DNA of 64,000 nucleotides from Microbacteriaceae bacterium PS02068 (GTDB taxonomy: Bacteria; Actinomycetota; Actinomycetes; Actinomycetales; Microbacteriaceae). The position numbers and the translations under genes were made by a program. The notes beneath the pieces are model-generated. The model did not search any database. It had not been told where the DNA came from and saw nothing but the letters and a program-made list of their open reading frames with translations. The DNA lies in NCBI GenBank assembly GCA_029959325.1, contig JASCPF010000002.1, positions 62,001-126,000 of the forward strand, written 5' to 3'. How positions within the stretch are numbered: the stretch's first letter is position 1; every line of letters begins with the position of its first letter. Shown piece by piece: positions 27,708 through 35,482 of the stretch.

Positions 27708-28898
27708 ATGCGAGTCGACATCGTCACCAAGGAATACCCGCCGGAGATCTATGGGGGAGCCGGTGTCCACGTCACAGAGCTCGTGAAAGCGCTGCGCGAG
27801 CGGCTCGAGGTGCAGGTGCGCGCGTTCGGAGGCCCGCGCGACGAACCGGGCACCACGGCCTACGAGGTGCCGACCGAACTGGCGACGGCAAACGGCGCCG
27901 TGCAGACGCTCGGTGTCGACCTCGAGATCGTCGGCGACGTCGCCGGTGCCGACGTCGTGCACTCGCACACGTGGTACGCGAATTTCGCCGGCCACCTGGC
28001 GTCTCTGCTGCATGGCATCCCGCACGTCGTCACGGCGCACTCGCTCGAGCCGCTGCGCCCGTGGAAGGCCGAGCAGCTCGGCGGCGGCTACGCCGTGTCG
28101 AGCTACATCGAGAAGACCGCGTACGAGCACGCGGCGGCGGTCGTCGCCGTCAGCGACGGCATGCGCCGCGACATTCTGCGCAGCTACCCGAGCCTCGATC
28201 CTGAGAAGGTGCGGGTGATCTACAACGGGATCGATGTGGATGCCTGGCATCCGCAGACCGATCACGCGCTCCTCGAGCGTTTCGGCATCGACCCGAACCG
28301 GCCCTCGGTCGTGTTCGTCGGCCGCATCACGCGCCAGAAGGGCCTGCCCTACTTCCTGCGCGCGGCGGCGCTGCTGCCGACCGAGGTGCAGGTCGTGCTG
28401 TGCGCCGGGGCGCCGGACACCCCGCAGATCATGGCCGAGGTCGAGGGTCTGGTGCGCGACCTGCAGCAGACCAGGGACGGCGTCGTCTGGATCGACGAGT
28501 TCTTGCAGCGCGATCAGCTGTGCGCGATCCTCACGTCGGCGACCACCTTCGTCTGCCCGAGCGTGTACGAGCCGCTCGGCATCGTGAACCTCGAGGCGAT
28601 GGCGTGCGGCGCGGCTGTCGTCGGCACGGCGACGGGGGGCATCCCCGAGGTCGTCGTCGACGGCGTCACGGGGCGGCTCGTGCCCATCGAGCAGGCGCAG
28701 GACGGCACGGGCACGCCGGTCGATCCCGACCGCTTCGTCGCCGACCTCGCGGCGACGCTGACCGAGGTGGTATCCGACCCCGAGCGCGCGCGGGTGTACG
28801 GCGCCGCGGGCCGCGAGCGGGCCACGACGGCGTTCAGTTGGCAAGCGATCGCGGATGCCACGGAAGCCCTGTATCGAGAGGTCGCCGCGGGCGCGTGA
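27708..28898 (+). CDS. glgA: actinobacterial-type glycogen synthase / glucosyltransferase (GT4)
   Basis: GT4 glycosyltransferase of 396 residues that uses ADP-glucose. The N-terminal MRVDIVTKEYPPEIYGGAGV and the C-terminal nucleotide-sugar region (FVCPSVYEPLGIVNLEAMAC, TGGIPEVVVDG) match the Corynebacterium/Mycobacterium GlgA group. The mycobacterial member, GlgM, forms maltose-1-phosphate rather than extending glycogen, so that activity is an alternative. ATG at 27708 is the only start that keeps the GT4 N-terminus. Confidence 0.92.
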   Translation: MRVDIVTKEYPPEIYGGAGVHVTELVKALRERLEVQVRAFGGPRDEPGTTAYEVPTELATANGAVQTLGVDLEIVGDVAGADVVHSHTWYANFAGHLASLLHGIPHVVTAHSLEPLRPWKAEQLGGGYAVSSYIEKTAYEHAAAVVAVSDGMRRDILRSYPSLDPEKVRVIYNGIDVDAWHPQTDHALLERFGIDPNRPSVVFVGRITRQKGLPYFLRAAALLPTEVQVVLCAGAPDTPQIMAEVEGLVRDLQQTRDGVVWIDEFLQRDQLCAILTSATTFVCPSVYEPLGIVNLEAMACGAAVVGTATGGIPEVVVDGVTGRLVPIEQAQDGTGTPVDPDRFVADLAATLTEVVSDPERARVYGAAGRERATTAFSWQAIADATEALYREVAAGA

Positions 28899-28937
28899 GA
28901 CGCGTCATCGCGAGGCCCGTTCGATAGGCTGGAGGAC

Positions 28938-29729
28938 ATGCCCCAGGTCCTCGAGTTCGCTGACGTCGTCGTGCGTCGGAACGCCCGCAACATCGTCGAT
29001 CACCTCGAGTGGACGGTCACCGATGACCAGCGCTGGGTGGTCCTCGGCCCGAACGGCGCCGGTAAGACCACCATCCTGCAGCTCGCGGCGACCTTGGAGC
29101 ATCCGACCTCGGGCAGCGTCACGATTCTCGACGAGCGCCTCGGGCGCACGGACGTCTTCGAGCTGCGCCCGCGCATCGGTTTCGCGTCGTCGGCGATGGC
29201 GAAGCGCGTGCCGCCGGAAGAGACCGTGCTCGATGTCGTGCTGACGGCCGCGTTCTCGGTGCTGGGCCGCTGGAACGAGACCTACGAGGCGATCGACGAG
29301 CGGCGTGCGCGCCGCGTGCTGGCGGAGTGGAAGCTCGAGCACCTCGCCGAGCGCACGTTCGGAACGCTGTCGGACGGCGAGCAGAAGCGCGTGCAGATCG
29401 CGCGAGCCGTCATGACCGACCCCGAAGTGCTGCTGCTCGATGAGCCGACGGCGAGCCTCGACCTCGGCGCCCGGGAAGAGCTGCTCGGGCTGCTCGGCGG
29501 CTACGCGCAGGAAGAGAGCACGCCCGCGATGATCATGGTGACGCACCACGTCGAAGAGATCCCGGTCGGATTCACCCACGTGCTGCTGCTGCGCGACGGC
29601 CACGCCGTCGCCTCCGGGCCGATCGGCGATGTGCTGACCTCCGAGAACCTCACCGAGACCTTCGGCATGCCGATCGCGCTTTCGTCCGAGGACGGCCGGT
29701 TCGCGGCTCGCGCGACGAACGGTTCCTGA
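28938..29729 (+). CDS. ABC transporter ATP-binding protein, partner unknown
   Basis: A single ATPase domain of 263 residues: Walker A GPNGAGKTT, signature LSDGEQKRVQIARAV (LSDGE rather than LSGGQ), Walker B LLLDEPTASLDLG and switch H in VTHHVEEIP. No permease gene is adjacent. YlmA/ModF-like stand-alone ATPases of this kind are conserved in Actinobacteria, role unknown. ATG has GGAGG five bases upstream and TAGGCT at 28925-28930. The stop codon is inside a dispersed REP-like repeat. Confidence 0.87.
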   Translation: MPQVLEFADVVVRRNARNIVDHLEWTVTDDQRWVVLGPNGAGKTTILQLAATLEHPTSGSVTILDERLGRTDVFELRPRIGFASSAMAKRVPPEETVLDVVLTAAFSVLGRWNETYEAIDERRARRVLAEWKLEHLAERTFGTLSDGEQKRVQIARAVMTDPEVLLLDEPTASLDLGAREELLGLLGGYAQEESTPAMIMVTHHVEEIPVGFTHVLLLRDGHAVASGPIGDVLTSENLTETFGMPIALSSEDGRFAARATNGS

Positions 29730-29743
29730 GCTTGTCGAAGGAC
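29721..29743. repeat. dispersed REP-like repeat (CTGAGCTTGTCGAAGG type)
   Basis: GGTTCCTGAGCTTGTCGAAG followed by GAC. It supplies the TGA stop of the ABC ATPase gene and reaches into the -35 region of the L31 promoter. Related copies are at 30150-30193 and 47784-47850. This word is a common intergenic repeat in many high-GC bacteria. Confidence 0.8.
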
Positions 29744-29746
29744 TGG

Positions 29747-29826
29747 TAATATAGACCCTTGGTGCACTCGCACCAGCAGACTTTTCCTCGCCCTGGCAAA
29801 ATCCAGGGCACCACGTAAGGAACCCC
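29747..29826 (+). promoter_or_regulatory. L31 promoter and structured mRNA leader
   Basis: TAATAT/TATAGA at 29747-29755 is the most AT-rich -10 in the window. The leader folds into two perfect hairpins, TGGTGC-ACTC-GCACCA (29760-29775) and GCCCTGG-CAAAAT-CCAGGGC (29790-29809), then TAAGGA before the ATG. Its position and form fit an L31-Actinobacteria-type ribosomal-protein leader through which L31 may control its own synthesis; family membership was not tested. Confidence 0.6.
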
Positions 29827-30084
29827 ATGAAGACTGACATTCACCCCGAGTACAACGCGGTCGTGTTCCGCGACCTCGGTTCCGGCGACACGTTCCTGAC
29901 CCGTTCGACGGTCACGAGCGAGAAGACGATCGAGCTCGACGGCGTCACGTACCCCGTCATCGACGTCGAGATCTCCTCGGCGTCGCACCCGTTCTACACG
30001 GGCAAGCAGCGCATCATGGACTCGGCCGGTCGCGTCGAGAAGTTCAACCAGCGCTTCAAGAACTTCGGCGGCTCATCCAAGTAA
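29827..30084 (+). CDS. rpmE2: 50S ribosomal protein L31 type B
   Basis: An 85-residue ribosomal protein without the zinc-binding cysteines of the C+ form. [40 protein letters not shown] and [12 protein letters not shown] are diagnostic. Type B copies often replace the zinc form under zinc limitation and are Zur-regulated; no Zur box was seen, so this may be the main L31. Own promoter, structured leader and terminator. Confidence 0.96.
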   Translation: MKTDIHPEYNAVVFRDLGSGDTFLTRSTVTSEKTIELDGVTYPVIDVEISSASHPFYTGKQRIMDSAGRVEKFNQRFKNFGGSSK

Positions 30085-30097
30085 GGCTCCGCCCTCG

Positions 30098-30121
30098 AAA
30101 GCCCCGCTCCGGCGGGGCTTT
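30098..30121 (+). terminator. terminator of the L31 gene
   Basis: Perfect AAAGCCCCGC-TCCG-GCGGGGCTTT hairpin 14 bases after the stop, followed by CGTCGTC. Confidence 0.9.
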
Positions 30122-30149
30122 CGTCGTCTGTGGCGGGGCACCCCAGTCC

Positions 30150-30193
30150 GGTCCCTGAGCGGAAGCCCGGTCCCTGAGCTTGTCGAAGGGTCG
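30150..30193. repeat. REP-like repeat, one truncated and one full copy in tandem
   Basis: GGTCCCTGAGC at 30150-30160, then the full GGTCCCTGAGCTTGTCGAAG plus GGTCG at 30169-30193. Same family as 29721-29743. It lies between converging L31 and exonuclease genes. Confidence 0.8.
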
Positions 30194-30206
30194 ACGCGGC
30201 GAAGGG

Positions 30207-30962
30207 TCAGCGGATCGGCCAGCTGCCGTCGAGACGGTCTTCCGGGTCGAAGCGCCCCACCCGGATGAAGTACTCGGTGAGGCTCTCGGCCTGTGCGCGC
30301 GCCCACGCGATCTGCTGGGTGTGCAGCTCGCCGACGGGCCCCTCGAGCTCGTAGCGGCGGGCGAGGGCCTGCGCGACGCGGCCCGCGGCAATGGCATCCG
30401 CCGCGGCATCGTGTGCGCCGACGAGCGGCACGGCGTAGTGGGCCGCGACGACCTCGAGCGTGCGCTTGCCCTTGCGGTACCGGTCGTGCGCCTTGTCGAG
30501 CACGAGCGGGTCGATCACCGGCGCCGGATCGTCGATCGGCCGGATGCCATGGCGCAGCGCTTCGTACTTCAGCAGCGAGAAGTCGTACGGGGCGTTGTAG
30601 GCGACGACCGGGATGCCCGCGTCGAGCAGCGCCCGCAGTGCGTCGACGACCTCCGCGACCACCTGTGCGGCGGGGTGCCCGTGCGCTCTCGCGTGCTCGG
30701 TCGTGATGCCGTGCACGGCCGTCGCGCCCTCGGGAATATCGATGCCCGGATCGGCGAGCCACGATCGCGCCTCGATCGGACGGCCGTCGGCCGAGAGCAG
30801 CCCGACGTGCGCCGTCACGATGCGGTCAGCGGTGACGTCGACACCGGTGGTCTCGAGGTCGAAGACACCGAGCGTGTCTGCCCAGCCAGAGCCCGGCGTG
30901 CTCGGTTCGGCGAGGTCGGCGGCAGTCTCGTCCCACAGGGGTACCGCCTGCCATCTCTCCAT
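30207..30962 (-). CDS. DnaQ-like 3'-5' exonuclease (DEDDh)
   Basis: Exonuclease-domain protein of 251 residues, similar to the proofreading epsilon fold but as a stand-alone protein. Motif I LGVFDLETTGVDV, motif II VAYNAPYDFSLLKYEALR and motif III VGAHDAAADAIAAG (H...D) are intact. ATG 30962 is chosen because TAGCGT on the minus strand (30970-30975) is seven bases upstream (leaderless). The role in repair or RNA/DNA turnover cannot be told. Confidence 0.88.
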   Translation of the reverse strand: MERWQAVPLWDETAADLAEPSTPGSGWADTLGVFDLETTGVDVTADRIVTAHVGLLSADGRPIEARSWLADPGIDIPEGATAVHGITTEHARAHGHPAAQVVAEVVDALRALLDAGIPVVAYNAPYDFSLLKYEALRHGIRPIDDPAPVIDPLVLDKAHDRYRKGKRTLEVVAAHYAVPLVGAHDAAADAIAAGRVAQALARRYELEGPVGELHTQQIAWARAQAESLTEYFIRVGRFDPEDRLDGSWPIR

Positions 30963-31052
30963 GCCTTCGACGCTAGGGGAACCCTCCGACAGCGGCGCGA
31001 AACGCCACGCGGGCGTACACTGTTGCATACGCGTAAGCAACGGAGGAGTGGC

Positions 31053-31301
31053 ATGGTCGCACAGACTGTCGGGTTCGCGATCGACCCTGAGTTCCGGTCC
31101 GGGCTGGACGAGGTCGTCGCCCACTATGCGCACGGGAACCGCAGCGAGTTCCTGCGTATCGCTGTGCGCGACTACCAGGCGCGCCTCCGCCTCGAGAAGC
31201 TGCACGCGATCCGCGCCGACGTGCGCGAGCAGCTCGGCGGGCGCCGCCTCAGCCCCGACGAAGTGATGGCCCTCATCAAGAGGCCGGCCGCCGCAGCGTG
31301 A
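31053..31301 (+). CDS. ribbon-helix-helix antitoxin-like protein
   Basis: An 82-residue protein with an RHH-like N-terminus (VGFAIDPEFRSGLDEVVAH, NRSEFLRIAVRDYQARL) and a helical C-terminal arm that would hold a toxin. ATG follows GGAGGAG. It overlaps the downstream PIN-domain remnant by four bases (GTGA), the classic order of a type II toxin-antitoxin pair. The reading frame is intact although its partner is broken. Confidence 0.75.
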   Translation: MVAQTVGFAIDPEFRSGLDEVVAHYAHGNRSEFLRIAVRDYQARLRLEKLHAIRADVREQLGGRRLSPDEVMALIKRPAAAA

Positions 31302-31779
31302 GCGTCACACCGGGCGAAGCGGTCGTCTTCGGCGTCAACGTCTATCCGAGGACATCCTCGGCGACGATGGCGCGTGGCCGCTCCTCCCGACACCGCCACC
31401 GCCGACGAGCGCGAACCCGTCTGCCGACGCCGTCGCCCTGGCTTTCGACAACCGGTTCCGCCTGTTCACCTCTCCGCACATCCTGCGGAACGTCCGGCGC
31501 GTCATGTTCGCCACGGGCATCGATGAAGCGACGGCCGACGCCTACATCGGGGCCATCGTCGATGTCTGCGAGTTCAGTGGCGGCGGGACGGTCGAACCAC
31601 TCGTCACCGACGCGGGAATCGGCGACTACGAGGACAGCGCGATCCTCGCTCTCGCGCGGGACCCGGGCGTCGACGCCAGAGTGATCGTGTCGTCTGACTC
31701 CGACCTCACCGATCTCGGCCCACTGTGGCATGGTCGGCTCATCCTGCGTCCGAGAGAATTCGTCCGGCACGTGATGTAG
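31298..31779 (+). pseudogene. PIN-domain toxin remnant, frameshifted
   Basis: The GTG start overlaps the antitoxin stop and gives VSVTPGEAVVFGVNVY, then the frame is lost. From about 31336 the next frame continues smoothly as EDILGDDGAWPLLP, SADAVALAFDNRFRLFTSPH, ILRNVRRVMFATGIDEATAD, YEDSAILALARDPGVDARVI and VSSDSDLTDLGPLWHGRLIL to a stop at 31779. One missing base near 31335 explains the break. The first PIN motif also reads FGVNVY where FDVNVY is expected, so the catalytic Asp seems lost. Both defects point to an inactivated VapC-like RNase. Confidence 0.75.
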
Positions 31780-31808
31780 GTCGCCGCAGCTCTATGAGAA
31801 GGAAACGA

Positions 31809-32264
31809 ATGGACCGTAAACCGCACGGCGACAGCCGGGCGCTGCGCGCGCTTGCGGCCGCGATGGTGGTCGGATCTTTGGTCGTCTTGACGGGGTGCGG
31901 CGATCGGGCGTGGAAAGGCCCCCAGGAGGACCTCATCGACCAAGCGGTCGCGAGCGTCGACTTCTCTGCTGTCGGTGGGCTTGACTGCGACTACCGGCGC
32001 CCCGGTAACAACATCGCTGGTAACGGTCCCGTTCGTATCCTCGGCGTCGCCGGCGTGGACAACGCTCAGGCCGTCGTCGATGCCCTTGCCGCCTCGGGTC
32101 TGGTCCCCTATGAGGACGATGACCTCAGCAACGGCATGATCCTCTCCAACAAGAGCGGAACCCTCAGTATCGGCGTCTCCCTCGTGCCCGAGGGTGGCAA
32201 GAAGTACGGATTCGGATATTGCACATCACCTCCTGAAGGTGCTGTAAGCATCACCCTGGACTGA
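31809..32264 (+). CDS. putative lipoprotein, function unknown
   Basis: A 151-residue protein with a basic start (MDRKPHGDSRALRAL), a hydrophobic segment and lipobox VVLTGC, so it is probably exported and lipid-anchored. The mature part has two Cys (GLDCDYRR and FGYCTSPPEG) that may form a disulfide. ATG 31809 follows AGAAGGA; an in-frame ATG lies five codons upstream. Codon use is less GC-biased than in its neighbours, hinting that it moved in with the toxin-antitoxin pair. No family recognised. Confidence 0.72.
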   Translation: MDRKPHGDSRALRALAAAMVVGSLVVLTGCGDRAWKGPQEDLIDQAVASVDFSAVGGLDCDYRRPGNNIAGNGPVRILGVAGVDNAQAVVDALAASGLVPYEDDDLSNGMILSNKSGTLSIGVSLVPEGGKKYGFGYCTSPPEGAVSITLD

Positions 32265-32318
32265 CGAGCCGGCCCGCCACTCCACTGGCACCCGTGACTC
32301 GACTCGTAGACTCGTCGG

Positions 32319-33239
32319 GTGCCTACGACCGTGCCCTCGCCCTACGCTGGCGCGCTCAGCGCGATCCCCGTCCAGCGGCACGTTGTCGAGCTGCCCGGTG
32401 GGCCGACAGCGTATTGGGTCTACGGCGACGCGGATGCCACGGAGCCGCTGGTCGCCGTGCACGGGTACCGGGGCGATCACCACGGGCTCGAGCCGGTCGT
32501 GGCATCCCTCGATGGCATCCGCGTCATCTCGCCCGACCTGCCGGGGTTCGGTGAGACACCTCCGCTACACGGTGCCGATGGAGCAACCACCGAGCACACT
32601 CTCGAGGCGTATGCCGCGTGGCTCGTCGAGTTCACCGCCGCGGTCGCGCCCGGCGCGCCGATCCTCGGCCACTCGTTCGGGTCGATCGTCGTCTCGGCTG
32701 CGGTGGCGAGCGGGCTGCCCACCCCGCGCGTGATCCTCGTGAACCCGATCGGCGCGCCGGCGCTCGAGGGGCCCCGGGGCATCCTGACCCGCCTCGCCGT
32801 CTTCTACTACTGGGCCGGGGCGCGACTGCCGCGCGCGCTCGGCGATGGTCTGCTGCGCAATCGCGCCATCGTGCGGATCATGAGCGTGTCGATGGCCAAG
32901 ACGCACGACAAGGCGCTGCGCGCGTTCATCCACGACCAGCACGACACCTATTTCTCCGAGTTCAGCGACCGCGACGTGCTGCACGAGGGCTTCGTCGCGT
33001 CGGTGTCGAACGACGTGCGCCGGTTCGCGCCGCAGATCTCACAGCCGGCGCTGCTGATCGCCGCCGAGAAAGACGACATCACGCCGATCGAGGCGCAGCG
33101 CCACCTGCAGACCCTGTTCCCGGATGCGGAACTGGTCGAGATCCCCGCCGTCGGGCACCTGATCCACTACGAGACGCCGCAGCGCGCGGCATCCGAGATC
33201 AAGCGCTTTCTTCGGCCTTCCGCCGGCGATACGCGATGA
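32319..33239 (+). CDS. alpha/beta-fold hydrolase
   Basis: Serine hydrolase of 306 residues. Oxyanion region AVHGYRGDHHGLEPVV, nucleophile elbow GHSFGS, acid near EKDDITPIEAQRH and catalytic His in VGHLIHYETP. Substrate unknown. GTG start with TAGACT (32307-32312) six bases upstream, so probably leaderless. Its last 41 bases overlap the 3' end of the converging CGNR gene. Confidence 0.87.
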   Translation: MPTTVPSPYAGALSAIPVQRHVVELPGGPTAYWVYGDADATEPLVAVHGYRGDHHGLEPVVASLDGIRVISPDLPGFGETPPLHGADGATTEHTLEAYAAWLVEFTAAVAPGAPILGHSFGSIVVSAAVASGLPTPRVILVNPIGAPALEGPRGILTRLAVFYYWAGARLPRALGDGLLRNRAIVRIMSVSMAKTHDKALRAFIHDQHDTYFSEFSDRDVLHEGFVASVSNDVRRFAPQISQPALLIAAEKDDITPIEAQRHLQTLFPDAELVEIPAVGHLIHYETPQRAASEIKRFLRPSAGDTR

Positions 33240-33759
33240 CGTTCATGCGATTGCCGCAGTTGCCGGTGTCGCAGTAGCGCTTCGAGCCGTTCTTCGAGAA
33301 GTCGACGTAGACCGATTCGCAGTCGTCTGCGGAGCAGATGCGCACCCGGTCCCACTGATCCGAACGGATGACGTCGACGAAGGCCATCGCCGACTCGACG
33401 AGCATGCGCACCGACAGCGGCGCGTCGGGCTCGGTGGCGTGGATGTGCCAGTCGAACTCGTCGTGGATGACGAGCTGGGGGAGTGCGTGGCCGTCGCGCA
33501 GCATCGCGTTCACGAGGGGCACGGCGCCGTCGCGATCGACGTTCCAGAGCTCGCGCAGGCGCGGACGGTTCGCCCGCACGGCGGCGAGCTCGTCGTCGTC
33601 GCGGTGGAACGTGCCGGTGTAGGCGTACTCGTCGAGGTAGGCGTCGAAGTCGCTCTGCGAAACGAGGCGATCGATGCCCTCGGTGTCGGTCTCGGGCAGG
33701 GTGTTCACGAGCGCGGCGGCGGCGCGCAGCGACATCTCGGTGTCATGGATGAAGACCAT
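33199..33759 (-). CDS. CGNR zinc-finger (ABATE-type) regulator
   Basis: A 186-residue stress-related DNA-binding protein. The N-terminal ABATE-like part includes LVNTLPETDTEGIDRLVSQS; the C-terminal zinc finger has ICSADDCESVYVDFSKNGSK and RYCDTGNCGNRMNV. Start ATG follows AGGAGT. Divergent from the EamA transporter gene, which it may control. Its 3' end overlaps the alpha/beta hydrolase by 41 bases on the opposite strand. Confidence 0.88.
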   Translation of the reverse strand: MVFIHDTEMSLRAAAALVNTLPETDTEGIDRLVSQSDFDAYLDEYAYTGTFHRDDDELAAVRANRPRLRELWNVDRDGAVPLVNAMLRDGHALPQLVIHDEFDWHIHATEPDAPLSVRMLVESAMAFVDVIRSDQWDRVRICSADDCESVYVDFSKNGSKRYCDTGNCGNRMNVIAYRRRKAEESA

Positions 33760-33814
33760 GTTGACTCCTGACTGTTGTCGGCAGTACTGTCACCAGTGTA
33801 AACACCGAACACTC

Positions 33815-34873
33815 ATGACAGGACCGCCGGTGACGCACACCGCTCCGCTGGAGATCATCGCACCCGCCCCGCGCAACGCGCTGCCGCCCGCCTCCCGCGC
33901 GCCGCACCGCCGGACGAGCGGCATCGTGATGGCCGTCGTGTCGGCCCTCGCGTTCTCGTCGAGCGGGCCGCTCGTCAAGCCGCTGCTCGAGGCGGGCTGG
34001 TCGCTCTCGGCCGCGCTCGTCGTGCGGATGGGGCTCGCGGGCCTCATCCTCTCGCCCGCGCTCGTGCGCGCGGTGCGGCGCGAACGCTCGTTTCTGCGGC
34101 GGCACTGGCGCTCGCTGCTCGCCTTCGGCCTGATTCCGGTCGCCGGATGCCAGCTGCTGTTCTTCTCCGCCATGCAGCGGATGCCCGTCGCGGTCGCCCT
34201 GCTCATCCAGTACCTCGCTCCCGTGCTGCTCGTCGGCTTCGTGTGGCTGCGCACGCGCCGTGCGCCGTCACGACTCGTGATCATCGGGTCGATCGTCGCC
34301 GTCACGGGACTCGTGCTCGTCGTCGACATCTCGGGAGCGCGCTTCGACCTGCTCGGCACCCTGCTCGCGCTCGGGGCCGCCGTCACGGTGTGCGTCTACT
34401 TCGTGATGAGCGAGCGCACAGGCGACGACCTGCCGCCGCTCGCCCTCGCGTCAGGCGGACTGCTGGTCGGGGCCGTCTTCATGGGCGTCGTGGCGCTCAC
34501 CGGCGCCATCCCGTTCGCCGCACCCGACGTGACGGTGGTCTTCCGCGGGGTCGACGTGCCGGGCATCCTCCCGATGCTGTGGGTGGGCGCCGTCGGAACG
34601 ACCCTCGGCTACGCGCTGGGCGTCATGGCCGTGCCGCGCGTGGGCTCGCGGCTGGCATCCTTCATCGGCCTCAGCGAAGTGCTCTTCGCCCTCGGGTTCG
34701 CTTGGCTGCTGCTCGGCGAGACGCCGGCGCCGATCCAGTTCGTCGGCGGCGCGGTGCTGCTCGCCGGGGTCGTGTTGGTGAGGATGGATGCCTCGGACGC
34801 AGACGCTAGCGCCGACGCGCTCACGCTTCCCGTCGAGCCGATTCCCGGTGAGCTGCCTCGAGGATCGGCCTGA
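33815..34873 (+). CDS. EamA/RhtA-type metabolite exporter
   Basis: Drug/metabolite transporter superfamily protein of 352 residues with ten predicted spans in two EamA repeats. Seen are VSALAFSSSGPLVKPLLEAG, QRMPVAVALLIQYLAPVLLV and the second-half equivalent GLSEVLFALGFAWLLLGETP. ATG 33815 (MTGPPVTHTAPLE) is the best start; a GTG lies five codons later. Its end overlaps the converging Lrp gene by 53 bases. Possible amino-acid or threonine/homoserine efflux, given the Lrp neighbour. Confidence 0.85.
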   Translation: MTGPPVTHTAPLEIIAPAPRNALPPASRAPHRRTSGIVMAVVSALAFSSSGPLVKPLLEAGWSLSAALVVRMGLAGLILSPALVRAVRRERSFLRRHWRSLLAFGLIPVAGCQLLFFSAMQRMPVAVALLIQYLAPVLLVGFVWLRTRRAPSRLVIIGSIVAVTGLVLVVDISGARFDLLGTLLALGAAVTVCVYFVMSERTGDDLPPLALASGGLLVGAVFMGVVALTGAIPFAAPDVTVVFRGVDVPGILPMLWVGAVGTTLGYALGVMAVPRVGSRLASFIGLSEVLFALGFAWLLLGETPAPIQFVGGAVLLAGVVLVRMDASDADASADALTLPVEPIPGELPRGSA

Positions 34874-35309
34874 TCCGGTAGCCGATCACCTCGCCCATGA
34901 CGAGCGAGGTCTCGGTGCGCTCGACGCCGTCGATCGACAGGATGCGGGCGTCGACGTCGAAGAGGTGCTGAGTGTCGCGCGCGGCGACGCGCACGAGCAG
35001 GTCGACCTGACCGCTGAGGCCGTGCGCCTGCACGACCTCGGGAATCTCGGCGATCTCGGTGGTGATGCGCGGGATCTCGGCCTGGCGCACGATGACGCTG
35101 ATCATCGCCTCGATCGGCAGGCCCAGCGCGGCCGGCGACATCGCCCGCTCGAAGGAGTGGAACACGCCGGATCGCTCGAGGCGCGCCATGCGGGCCTGAA
35201 CGGTGTTGCGCGACAGTCCCAGTCGGTCGGCGAGCGCGACGACCGTCGCGCGGTGGTCATCGGCGAGAGCGTTCAGCAGCTCGAGATCGACGCGGTCGAG
35301 GGTTCCCAT
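34821..35309 (-). CDS. Lrp/AsnC-family regulator (BkdR-like)
   Basis: A 162-residue regulator. N-terminal HTH (LDRVDLELLNALADDHRATV, LADRLGLSRNTVQARMARLE) and C-terminal RAM domain (VVQAHGLSGQVDLLVRVAAR). Divergent from the E1alpha gene, where Lrp-type regulators (BkdR) typically respond to branched-chain amino acids. ATG 35309 has TATGGT eight bases upstream on the minus strand. It probably controls the adjacent dehydrogenase operon, by inference. Confidence 0.9.
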   Translation of the reverse strand: MGTLDRVDLELLNALADDHRATVVALADRLGLSRNTVQARMARLERSGVFHSFERAMSPAALGLPIEAMISVIVRQAEIPRITTEIAEIPEVVQAHGLSGQVDLLVRVAARDTQHLFDVDARILSIDGVERTETSLVMGEVIGYRIRPILEAAHRESARREA

Positions 35310-35482
35310 AGTGCACGACCATAGCAGGCATCCGCAGGCAGTTCTGCGCAACATGCTCAAGGCGGGCTGCAATGGTTGAGCGAGGTGCGACCTGGCCGTA
35401 GCCTCAGAGCAGTCGGCGACGAAGCCGACGTCTGGACGTGTGCCGGCCCACAAGGCCGAGCGCGCACCCCGAAGGGATGACG

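Noticed and set aside
29701..29826. Zur box upstream of the type B L31 gene
   Set aside because: No TGAAAAT...ATTTTCA-like palindrome was found in the region.
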